From: Isoetes taiwanensis | Lineage: Eukaryota > Streptophyta > Lycopodiopsida > Isoetales > Isoetaceae | DNA: 64,000 bases | Assembly: GCA_021234155.1 (NCBI GenBank) | Contig: JAJEKV010000042.1 | Coordinates: 2,787,257 to 2,851,256, forward strand | Reading direction: 5' to 3' | Part shown: piece by piece, positions 45,180 to 56,642 of the stretch | How the letters are laid out: every line of letters starts with the position of its first letter | How positions within the stretch are numbered: the stretch's first letter is position 1 | Position numbers and translations under genes: made by a program | The notes under the pieces: generated by a model | What the model saw: only the letters and a program-made list of their open reading frames with translations | What the model was told of the DNA's origin: nothing | Database searches by the model: none

Positions 45180-47260
45180 CAAGCGACTTTTTTTAAGAAA
45201 TGGTATCTAAAGTATGGTTTGAACCCCTGACCAAAATACACAAATCTTAGGTATCACTAAACCAACTCCCGTTGATCACTAAACCAAATCCTGTGATACA
45301 TGCATACTTTGTAGGTCGGCCTAGCTTAAAAAGTTAAGCATCATAGCATTGCAGCGTTAAAACAGTCTAGTCTATAGTTCCATCAAAATTTTGATGTTTT
45401 TTGTTTAAGGTCCACATCAAGGAAGTCACCAAACAGCCAAGTCTATTAGACACCTTTTATGTATCTTATCCATAGTGGATGCACTATATCAAGGAAATCA
45501 CCAGACATTCAAGTCCAGTACATGCCTTTTTTTAGATTCTATCCATACCAACTCCCTTCAAAAAATGACATTTAAGGCATCCTTGACCAAAGTGCACAAA
45601 TCTTTGGTCTACAAACTTGCCACATATCCATTGAGTAAAATTTTGTGATACATGCATACTTTGTAGGTTGGGATAACTCTTGTCTTAAGAAATTAGACAC
45701 CATAGCACTGCAAATGTTACAGTGGTTCGAGTCCATGATTCTATTGAACATTTAATATTTCTTGTTTATTGTCCACATCAAGAAGGAGGAGGAGGAATAA
45801 TAATTTTTATGTCATGCGCCATTGGCAGCATCCAATTAGACATACAACACCCACACCACACCAACATTGTTTTATCAGGTCCTGCCCCTGACCACCTTAT
45901 TTTGAACGGATGTGTAGCAAGTTAGTATAGACCTAGTGATGCCTAAGATTTGTGCACTTTGGTCAAGGGTCCAAACCATGCCTTAGATGTCATTTCTTGA
46001 TGGGAGTTGCTAGGGGTTATATTAATGATGAACCTCGACGTAGTAGAACTTTCTGTTGATACATGTTCACTATGGTCCATTCGACGCAACCAGAGATGGA
46101 TAGGATACGTAGATGTCTACTAGGCTTGGCTGTTTGGTGACTTTCTAATATAGATCCTAAACAAAAACATAAATGCGGCTTGAACGACCCCAAACTCGAG
46201 ACCAAATGCCCACACGTTAGATAATTCACCAAACAGTCAAGTCTAATAGACACCCATATATCATATCTATATTAGTTGTAGACACCTTTTATATATCATA
46301 TCTACATCGTGTTGTGTCGAATTAACCAGAGTGTACACATACCGAAAGAATTTCTATTACTTCAAGGTTCATCGTTCATCATTAATATAACCTCCAACAA
46401 CTCTTTTCAAACAATGGCATTTAAGATAGGATTTGAACCCATGATCTAAGTGCACAAATCTTAAGCACCATCTCATCACATGTCGGTCGAGTAACACTTT
46501 TGTGATATATGCACACTCTTAGGCTGCAATAACTCCCGCCTTAGTAAATTACAGTGCTGCAAAGGTTACAATAGTGAAATCCATGGTTCCATTAAATGCA
46601 GACGTTCCAGCGGTCAAATCCATAACTTCATTGAGTTCAGGTTTTTCTCATTTAGGATCCAGATCAGAAAAAGTCACCAAACATTCAAGTTTAATAGATA
46701 CTTTTTATATATCCTATCCATATTGGGTTGTGTGCCAAATGGACCATCAAGTACATGTATCAAAAAAAGGTTTACTATGTAGGAGTTCATCATTAATTTA
46801 AGCCCTTGCAACTTCCTTCAAGAAAGATATCTAAGGAGAGGCTGGGAAACCTGATCCAAATGCACAAATCTTAGGTATTACTAGGTCTATACCGTCATGT
46901 TACACCTCTCTTAAGTAGCACTTTTATGGTACATGCATACTTTGTATGTTGGGACAACTCGCGTGTTAGAAAATTAGGCACCATAGTGCTGCAAGTGTTA
47001 CAATGGTCGAGTACATAGTTCCATTGAATTTTTTATGTATTTATGCTTAAAATCCACATCAAGAAAGTCACCAGATAGTCAAGTCTAGTAGATATCTTTT
47101 GTATGTCATATTCATATTGAGTTGCGCTAAATGGATCATAGTGTACATGTATCAACAGAGCGTTCTACTACGTCGGGTCATCATTAATAGCAACTTCCTT
47201 GAGAAACGAACATCTAAGGTATGGTTTCAATGCATGAAAAGTGCACAAATCTTAGGACTC
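45180..47260. repeat. Degenerate repeats containing a B-box-like motif
   Basis: Several diverged units share TGCACAAATCTTAGG, a TGATACATGCATACTTTGTAGG phrase, then CACCATAGCACTGCAA, GTTACAGTGGTTCGAGTCCATG (B-box-like) and AAGTCACCAAACAGTCAAGTCTA. They are at about 43,960-44,300, 45,230-45,460, 45,590-45,780, 46,440-46,790 and 46,850-47,160. Some parts appear inverted (45,945-46,220). No paired A box is evident, so a SINE origin is only a guess. Confidence 0.6.
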
Positions 47261-48425
47261 ACTAGCATCTGCTTTGACGACCCAATTGGGCATAGATCTG
47301 AGTACTCTAAGAGGAACAAGCGATCGGTACTCTAAGGTACAACTCACTAAGGAGAGGAGGCGGACCTATCTCCAAACCTCCACATCAGGAGCTACTCCAG
47401 GTACTCTGTCATCAACATGGGATTTGCGAGATCATATTGCCAAATACCCACATTGATGCTAGACGTGGCTAGATCTTGCATCATAATGTTGCTTGTGCCT
47501 AATCTTCTATAAAGCTTGTGAAACCACATGTGGACTTGACTTGGGAGTTGAGGCCTGATAGGTTTAATAAGAGCATGGCACATGATACTCTTACCCTGGT
47601 CTCGGGGATCCTAGAGGTGTTTTCCTGGACTATGAGATTCCTTCTTACTGCACAATAACCCTACAGAAATCTCAATCCTTATAAGGATTGGATGGGATCG
47701 TCTCCCATTGGCTGGATCAGAGGGTAGAAACGAAGGTGGAATTGAGTGCCTCCGTAATGAGGGAGCTCCAATATATGGCCAAAAAATGGCCGCAAACTGC
47801 GCAGTAAGAATTTGACTTGCATACTGGGAGATCAAGAAGGGGGTAATTTTTTTTCGGAGATGCCAGAGGACGGGATCCAAACCAAGGTAATGATATCTTC
47901 AACCGGCCTCGACTAGGAGCATACTACTCAAATGCATCATACTAATCTCTAGGCTAGAGTTTTAAGGACTGAAAAGTTCTATCCTTCAATGAAATGCAAC
48001 GAACAATACATAAAACAAAAACGTACATCCCAAACACGAAATGACAACATATACGTTAGCTAGTAAATCTCCAAATGGAGGGTGAATGCATACCTATTGA
48101 TGTCCATAGTTGCTGGTACATATAGAATGGAGGAGCAGAGAGCACAGATGCAAATGAAGGGCAGAACTAGGACAAAACTTCAAATTGAAGATCTAATATT
48201 TAACCTTGATATAAATGGCTAACTAGACAAATACAATCCATTCACACAACATCAACTATTTCAAAGATCTTCTAAGTCAAGTGTTCATAATGAACTTCTT
48301 ATAAAATATAATGACCATAACATATTACTGTTCATATGGTATTACCATATTGACTGTAGCATTAGACTAGGTCATGCCCAGACAGCTTCAAATCAACAAC
48401 TGTATATCACATCATTACCTTCGTC

Positions 48426-48653
48426 TTAAGAGTCATCTACATTCTTAACCCAAGCATCATATGCAGCACCATTTAAAACAAGATTGCCGGTAGTTGCATC
48501 AACCGGCTGCACCGGCGGAAGGTTATTCCCGGTCACAATTCCAAAAAGCTTTTCACTTTGCAGGACGAGCTCCATCTTGATCTTCCAAGTTGGATATCCA
48601 GCTCCTGAGAAAACATACAAAGTTTTTGTCCCAGTGAGCCCTCGAAAATTCAC
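48426..48653 (-). pseudogene. Ty1/copia gag 5' fragment, copy 2
   Basis: The complement encodes YPTWKIKMELVLQSEKLFG, VTGNNLPPVQP and AAYDAWVKNVDDS, a typical copia gag N-terminus, cut at 48,426 by the end of duplication copy 1. It is longer by about 76 bp than copy 1 at 14,003. Confidence 0.8.
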
Positions 48654-48676
48654 AACCGCTCTAGAACCAGATGCAA

Positions 48677-49083
48677 GCTCGGATACTATGTTAAACTTGC
48701 TAGTTTACTAAGAAAGCACAAGGGAGAGAGGGGTATGCACCACAATGGAAGACACGTATATTGAATGATACGTGTTACAATATATAGGTACCATAAAAGG
48801 TACATACAAGGAAAAAGGTAAAAGATAAAAGGAGCTCACGTTGCCTTTTTTATCTTGCACACACGATTCGGTCACACACTATCTTGCACACACGATTCAG
48901 TCACAAGTACATCAAATGGGGCAATAGCACGTGATGCCTTATAATATAGCACTAGCATTGAAGACATGTTATATATAGAGGGCGGAAGAGAAGATACCAA
49001 GATCGGGGGAAACTCACTGAAGGAGAAGCAAAAGAAGATGTAGACATAAGAGAAGAAGTGACAGAAGTTGAAATTGTAGGAGA
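48677..49083 (-). mobile_element. Copia PBS and LTR fragment, copy 2 (uninterrupted CACTA target)
   Basis: The PBS complement is TAGTATCCGAGC (one extra mismatch against copy 1), with the LTR edge at 48,689. The sequence continues without a break through GGAGAAGTACTAATAG at 49,077-49,092, the site interrupted by the 29-kb element in copy 1. Confidence 0.75.
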
Positions 49084-52000
49084 AGTACTAATAGATTCTA
49101 TGCCTGATGGCAAAGAAGCAAGTGAAGGGTTAATAGTGGGAGATGCAACATGTGGAGATATGACATGCACAATACACCAATATTGCTACCTTATATTGAA
49201 TGTGACTCTGGATAGCCTTGAGCTTGAGTCATATTTATTCTAAGACTAACCTATCCATATAGGGTTGTGCCCGAATGAACCATACTGTACATGTATCAAC
49301 AGAAAGTTTTACTGTGTCAGAGTTCATCATCATTAATATAACCCTTAGCAAATCCCTTGAAGAAATGACACTAATGCAGGCTTTGAAACCCTGATTAAGG
49401 TACATAAAACTTAGGCATCACTATGTCGATATCAACTCGCACACATCCACTACTGAGTAAAAATTTATGTAATACTACATACACGCTTTCTCCGACTTTA
49501 TGAAGTTAGATACTATAGTGCTGCAACATTACGCAGTCGAGTCCATGGTTCCATTGAATTTTTTCCATTTTTATTCTTTTGTTTAAGATTCACATTGAGG
49601 AACTCACCAGAGAGTCAAGTCTAGTAGACACTTCTTATATGTCCTATCGATATTGGGTTGCACCAAATGGACCTAGTGTATATTTATCAACACAAATTTT
49701 TACTATGTCAAGGTCCATCATTAGTATAAGGGAAAGTTCTAAACATACCTAGCAAGTTTCTCAATATTCCAAAAATACCCTCCAACTGAAGAGCATTTTT
49801 GTAAATATGGTAATCTAGTTTTTGTGGCTCCTCAAATTTAAAAGTTATCTTCACAAATATTATAGCTTCAAAAAAGGATCTTTTCAAAAAGATCAAATTC
49901 CATCACATCGAAGTTCAAATCCAGAAGTTAATGCTCATTTGAGTTGTTTCTTATAACACTTCATTAAAACACTGTAACTTGAAGATTCCAACTCCACTTT
50001 AGATGATTCTATTGCTATTGGATAGCTTTCTTTCTCAACTATAAGTTTCATGATGGTACTTGTTGATTTGATCGGTCACAATAAAAGTCATTTCCATTTG
50101 GCCAATACCCATTTCTGGGGCAAAATTGCCCAGAAACAAGGTATTAGTTTAAATGGCAATGAAGTATTTTACCCCAAAAATAGGGTTTTCCGATCAAATG
50201 GCAATGAAGTTTTGTGACCGATCAAATCAACAAGTGGCCATCATTAAATTTATAGTTAAAAAAGAAAGCTATCCAGCGGCAATAGAATCATCTAAAGTGG
50301 AGTTAGAATCTTCAAGTTACAGTGTTTTAAAAAAGTGTTATAAAAAATAACTCAAATGAGCATAACTTATGAATTTGGACATCGGTGTAATGGAATTTGA
50401 TCGTATTGGAAAGATCTTATTCTAATCTATATTGTTGTTAAGACAACTTTAAAATTTGAGGTGCCACAAAAAAACTATATTATCATATTTACAAAATTGT
50501 TTTTCATTTTGAGGGTAAATGAAGAATATTTTTGAAACAGCAAACTTGAGGAGTATGTTTAGAATTTTCTATTAATAAAACTACTAGCGACTTTTTTTAA
50601 GAAATGGTACCTAAAGTATGGTTTGAACCCCTGACCAAAATACACAAATCTTAGGTATCACTAAACCAACTCCCATTGATCACTAAACCAAATCATGTGA
50701 TACATGCATACTTTGTAGGTCGGCCAAGCTTAAAAAGTTAAGCACCATAGCATTGCAGCGTTACAACAGTCTAGTCTATAGTTCCATCAAAATCTTGATG
50801 TTTTTTGTTTAAGGTCCACATCAAGGAAGTCACCAAATAGCCAAGTCTATTAGACACCTTTTATGTATCTTATCCATAGTGGATGCACTATATCAAGGAA
50901 ATCACCAGACATTCAAGTCCAGTACATGCCTTTTTTTAGATTCTATCCATACCAACTCCCTTCAAAAAATGACATTTAAGGCATCCTTGACCAAAGTGCA
51001 CAAATCTTTGGTCTACAAACTTGCCACATATCCATTGAGTAAAATTTTGTGATACATGCATACTTTGTAGGTTGGGATAACTCTTGTCTTAAGAAATCAG
51101 ACACCATAGCACTGCAAATGTTACAGTGGTTCGAGTCCATGATTCTATTGAACATTTAATATTTCTTGTTTATTGTCCACATCAAGAAGGAGGAGGAGGA
51201 ATAATAATTTTTATGTCATGTGCCATTGGCAGCATTCAATTAGACATACAACACCCACACCACACCAACATTGTTTTATCAGGTCATGCCCCTGACCACC
51301 TTATGTTGAACGGATGTGTAGCAAGTTAGTATAGACCTAGTGATGCCTAAGATTTGTGCACTTTGGTCAAGGGTCCAAACCATGCCTTAGATGTCATTTC
51401 TTGATGGGAGTTGCTAGGGGTTATATTAATGATGAACCCCGACGTAGTAGAACTTTCTGTTGATACATGTTCACTATGGTCCATTCGACGCAACCAGAGA
51501 TGGATAGGATACGTAGATGTCTACTAGGCTTGGCTGTTTGGTGACTTTCTAATATAGATCTTAAACAAAAACATAAATGCGGCTTGAACGACCCCAAACT
51601 CGAGACCAAATGCCCACACGTTAGATAATTCACCAAACAGTCAAGTCTATTTCTATTACTTCAAGGTTCATCGTTCATCATTAATATAACCCCCAACAAC
51701 TCTTTTCAAACAATGGCATTTAAGATAGGATTTGAACCCATGATCTAAGTGCACAAATCTTAAGCACCATCTCACCACATGTCGGTCGAGTAACACTTTT
51801 GTGATATATGCACACTCTTAGGCTGCAATAACTCCCGCCTTAGTAAATTACAGTGCTGCAAAGGTTACAGTAGTGAAATCCATGGTTCCATTAAATGCAG
51901 ACGTTCCAGCGGTCAAATCCATAACTTCATTGAGTTCAGGTTTTTCTCATTTAGGATCCAGATCAGAAAAAGTCACCAAACATTCAAGTTTAATAGATAC

Positions 52001-53774
52001 TTTTTATATATCCTATCCATATTGGGTTGTGTGCCAAATGGACCATCAAGTACATGTATCAAAAAAAGGTTTACTATGTAGGAGTTCATCATTAATTTAA
52101 GCCCTTGCAACTTCCTTCAAGAAAGATATCTAAGGAGAGGCTGGGAAACCTGATCCAAATGCACAAATTTTAGGTATTACTAGGTCTATACCGACATGTT
52201 ACACCTCTCTTAAGTAGCACTTTTATGGTACATGCATACTTTGTACGTTGGGACAACTCGCGTGTTAGAAAATTAGGCACCATAGCGCTGCAAGTGTTAC
52301 AATGGTCGAGTACATAGTTCCATTGAATTTTTTATGTATTTTGCTTAAAATCCACATCAAGAAAGTCACCAGATAGTCAAGTCTAGTAGATATCTTTTGT
52401 ATGTCATATTCATATTGAGTTGCGCTAAATGGATCATAGTGTACATGTATCAACAGAGCGTTCTACTACGTCGGGTCATCATTAATAGCAACTTCCTTGA
52501 GAAACGAACATCTAAGGTATAGTTTCAATGCATGAAAAGTGCACAAATCTTATGACTCACTAGCATCTGCTTTGACGACCCAACTGGGCATAGATCTAAG
52601 TACTCTAAGAGGAACAAGCGATCGGTACTCTAAGGTACAACTCACTAAGGAGAGGAGGCGGACCTATCTCCAAACCTCCACATCAGGAGCTACTCCAGGT
52701 ACTCTGTCATCAACATGGGATTTGCGAGATCATATTGCCAAATACCTACATTGATGCTAGACGTGGCTAGATCTTGCATCATAATGTTGCTTGTGCCTAA
52801 TCTTCCATAAAGCTTGTGAAACCACATGTGGACTTGACTTGGGAGTTGAGGCCTGATAGGTTTAATAAGAGCATGGCACATGATACTCTTACCCTGGTCT
52901 CGGGGATCCTAGAGGTGTTTTCCTGGAGTATGAGATTCCTTCTTATTGCACAATAACCCTACAGAAATCTCAATCCTTATAGGGATTTTGAGGGTTTTTT
53001 TTTTCGGTGTATTTTTCTTCCCCATCTCTCCACGGGATTGGATGGGATCGTCTCCCATTGGCTGGATCAGAGGGTAGAAACGAAGGTGGAATTGAGTGCC
53101 TCCGTAATGAGGGAGCTCCAATATGGCCAAAAAATGGCCGCAAACTGCACAGTAAGAATTTGACTTGCATACTGGGAGATCAAGAAGGGGGTAATTTTTT
53201 TTCGGAGATGCCAGAGGACGGGATCCAAACCAAGGTAATGATATCTTCAACCGGCCTCGACTAGGAGCATACTACTCAAGTGCATCATACTAATCTCTAG
53301 GCTAGAGTTTTAAGGACTGAAAAGTTCTATCCTTCAATGAAATGCAACGAACAATACATAAAACAAAAACGTACATCCCAAACACGAAATGACAACATAT
53401 ACGTTAGCTAGTAAATCTCCAAATGGAGGGTGAATGCATACCTATTGATGTCCATAGCTGCTGGTACATATAGAATGGAGGAGCAGAGAGCACAGATGCA
53501 AATGAAGGGCAGAACTAGGACAAAACTTAAAATTGAAGATCTAATATTTAACCTTGATATAAATGGCTAACTAGACAAATACAATCCGTTCACACAACAT
53601 CAACTATTTCAAAGATCTTTTAAGTCAAGTGTTCATAATAAACTTCTTAAAAAATATAATGACCATAACATATTACTGTTCATATGGTATTACCATATTG
53701 ACTGTAGCATTAGACTAGGTCATGCCCAGACAGCTTCAAATCAACAACTGTATATCACATCATTACCTTCGTCT
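49084..53774. repeat. Tandem segmental duplication, copy 2
   Basis: Parallels 43,650-48,426 at very high identity and ends at ...ATTACCTTCGTCTTA, where it diverges. No gene was recognised. The 89-113-codon minus-strand frame near 47.6-47.9 and 52.9-53.25 kb is present in both copies but is changed by the 55-bp indel and has no known motif. Confidence 0.9.
49730..50570. mobile_element. Foldback MITE, copy 2
   Basis: Same element as at 44,329-45,165, carried along by the segmental duplication. Confidence 0.85.
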
Positions 53775-54228
53775 TATATTTATAGGGCCAAATCCAATTG
53801 CTTAAGCTCAGATCCGGCCGAGAAGGAGCTAGAATCGGTCACCGAAACTGCTATGGCATCCTTGTTAATTCAAAGTGCATTTACCTCGCAACCTTCCCTA
53901 TTTAAATAAGTAACACTTATAGTAGTTTGTTTTTTCAACAAATATTATAAGTGCCTCTCATATGTTTTAAACCTTAGAAAATTATAGTGCAACTTCCCCA
54001 ATGGTTAACCTTCCATAATTCCAGAGTCTCCTTCAATTCAGTAGCTGTGTAAAAGGATTTGCATTAATAACTTCTTCATTCTCCTTTCATGTGAATTCTA
54101 CTGCTTGTGTTTCTACTGTCTACAGTCTAGGCAGCTGCTTAGATTATATTTCTTCTTCAAATTTAATGTTCTTGCTAGAGCTCCCTTCCAGTATGCCTAA
54201 CTTATCCTTGAAGTTAGAGAATTTAATC
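53775..54228. other. Unassigned AT-rich spacer
   Basis: Follows the duplication and precedes the copia A coding remnant. I see no frame or repeat of note; it may be the 3' non-coding part of copia A. Confidence 0.5.
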
Positions 54229-55811
54229 TCAGATAACCCCTTTGTTAGAATGTTTGCTATTTGCTAAATTGTACTTACATACTCCACTGTAATCAATCCC
54301 TTTGCAACCATGTCCCCTAATAAAATGCACATGGAGCTCAATATGTTTTGTTCTCTGATGTAGAACTGGGTTTCTAGTGATGGCAATACAACTTAAACAA
54401 TTTGAATAGAGCACTGTAGGTTTATCTATCTAATAATCGTCTTACCCAGGCAATTTCTTTGGCAGCTAAGGTTGTGGAGTTATATTCAGCTTCAGTTGTG
54501 GACATGGCTACACATGATTGCTTCTTGCTTTCCCATGTAACTGCTGCTCCTCCCAACATGAGACAGAATCCTGATGTTGATCTTCTAGAGTCAACATCAA
54601 TTCCCCAATTTGCATCTGCATAACCTTTGGGTATTAGATCATTATTGCAGAAAGTTAAACCATGATTTGCTGAATATTTGAAATATCTTAGCACTCTTTT
54701 CCTGCCTTCCAATGCTGACAACCAGGGTTATTACAAAACCTGCTAAGCAAACTTACAGTAAAAACAATACCTGGCCTAATACTGTTTGAAACAAATAGAA
54801 GACAACCAATTAGTTCCCTGTAGGGAACATTTTCCATCTTTTGTCCAGAGGCTGTTTTTGGACACATGTCTGATGACAGCTTGAGACCTGTAGCAATTGC
54901 TGTCTTAGACACATTGCAATCCACCATGTTGAATCTTCTTAGCATTCCCTCAATATTGCATATTTGTGTAATTGTCAGTCTATTTTCTGTCATACTCCTG
55001 TTCATCTCCATCCCAAGAATCTTTTTCAACCTCCCCAGGTCTGTCATTTGAAATTTGTTCTTCAAGAATTGTTTGCAGTATTCAAGTATATTCTCACTAC
55101 TTGGCACCAAAAAATTATCATCCACATAAAGAGCCAAGATACAAAATTCGCATTCCTTGTTTAGAATGTACATGTTCCCATCATTCAAGAACTTCCTGGA
55201 ATCTTGTTCTAGTAAGTACTGGTCTATACACTGATACCACATTCTTGGTGCTTGTTGTAGACCATAGACAACTCGGTTAAGTTTCTAGATAATTCCTTCT
55301 TGTTTAGCTTCAAACCCAGGTGCCTGCTTCATATACACTTCTTCATCAAGTTCTGCACTCAAAAATGCAGTGCTCACATCCGTGTGATGCACATCTAATT
55401 TATTTGCATTTGCAAATGCCAATAGTATTCTTAGACTAGTTAATTTTACAATAGGGGAAAAAGTTTCATCATAATCCATACCTTTCCTTTGAGTAAATCC
55501 TTGTGCCACTAGTTGAGCCTTGTGTTTCTGCTCACCATTTGAGTCTTCAATTTGAATATCCACTTGCTCCCTATTACATTTTTGTTTGCTGGTTTATTTT
55601 ACAAGCTAATAGGTATTAGTTCTCTCAAATGCATGCATTTCTTCAACCATTGCATGTCTCCAACTTTCAGCTTCATGTGATTCCATTGCTTCTTCATAGC
55701 TTAAAGGCGCTTTAGGTTCTAGAATAGACAGTATGTAATTTATATCTATCTCTTCCCTTTGCAGCCTTTTACTTTTTCCATTATCCACCCTTCCATAGTC
55801 AGATACATCAT
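54229..55811 (-). pseudogene. Ty1/copia element A: RT and RNase H remnant
   Basis: Order along the minus strand: linker and RT start (SYEEAMESHEAESWRHAM near 55,690), KAQLVAQGFTQRKGMDYDETFSP (about 55,520), VHHTDVSTAFLSAELDEEVYM (55,370), stop codon TAG at 55,283 where family members have Trp (I-stop-KLNR), YGLQQAPRMWYQ, catalytic LALYVDDN near 55,120, MTDLGRLKKILGM, PYRELIGCLL, then RNase H (ADANWGIDVDSRRSTSGF, TTEAEYNSTTLAAKE) and the end (SCIAITRNPVLHQRTKHIELHVHFIR near 54,350). Several stops and a shift near 54,700 make it inactive. Its integrase half lies at 62,893-63,066, so later insertions have split it. Confidence 0.92.
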
Positions 55812-56001
55812 TCTAGGAAAAGGTCCTTATGCACAAATATCAGAAGTGAAGTGGTGTTCCATTGAGCTAAATGAAAAAATGAGTACAATGACCCATAGGG
55901 GAACAAACTGATGAACCCCAAAATGAGTAAAGAGGGGAACAAAATGATAAACCCCAAATGAATAGAATAGAATAGTTTTTTAGCGTCCACAGAGACCATA
56001 G
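55812..56001. other. Flank of the insertion nested in copia A
   Basis: Begins AAAAGGTCCTTATGCACAAATATCA, a phrase repeated at 62,640-62,672. Both lie within the material inserted into copia A and could be edges or repeats of one inserted element. No gene here. Confidence 0.5.
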
Positions 56002-56642
56002 TGATAAAATATGAAATGTCTACTAGCAATATTTGGAAATCTCACAACTTCAAATTCAATAACTTTCCTGGTGCTATAAGCCTACTACAAATTCTTCTTG
56101 AGGTTTTTGCATTGAAACAAGAGAGCCAAATTGTCGTCTCTAATCTCTTGATCAACTTAAACCCCTATACCTTATTTATTTACAACCATTGGAATAAATC
56201 ATAGTCATAAACAATTGAGTTACTGTAGCAGAGTGATCGAAGAAAACACTGTAGCATGCCGGATCTACTTAATCCATTGATTCACACTCAACGCCAGGAA
56301 GTATATCTCTGCAATGAATTCTTCTTGGCTTTAAACATGGATCCCCGGCCGTTTAGGCATAGGATAAGAATTCCTAACTGGGAATTCGTGTTCTCCGAAT
56401 TATCCCACAGGCTCAACTATTTTTCGTCAACATATTCAAGGGTTCCATGGTATATCGACATTTAAACCATTGAGCCTTATATTTAAATCATTGAAACCAT
56501 TGAATATCATTTACCCTAAGTAACCATTGCAACTCCAACCAAGGTTTCAAGTGATTAACATACCATATGGCAACTGGGTTTCAGTCTTCAGTCTCTGCAT
56601 TCAAACATCATGAAAGATATACATGAGAGTTAACTTCTAACA
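56002..56642 (-). repeat. 3' LTR of copia B
   Basis: Plus strand starts TGATAAAATATG and ends TTCTAACA; on the coding strand TGTTAGAAG...TTATCA. The stop of the pol frame lies in its first bases. Confidence 0.95.

Larger units (their letters stand above)
43647..48426. repeat. Tandem segmental duplication, copy 1 (right part)
   Basis: Together with 14,003-14,575 this equals the segment 48,505-53,774 except for small indels. One is a block of about 55 bp present at 52,983-53,036 but absent near 47,687. Another is an extra block of about 90 bp at 46,243-46,340 that copy 2 lacks near 51,645. The contents are the remainder of the copia LTR flank, degenerate repeats and a foldback MITE. No gene was recognised. 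Confidence 0.9.

Noticed and set aside
47611-47880. Minus-strand frame shared by both duplication copies (also 52,909-53,250)
   Set aside because: Its C-terminal half differs because of an indel between copies and it has no recognisable domain.
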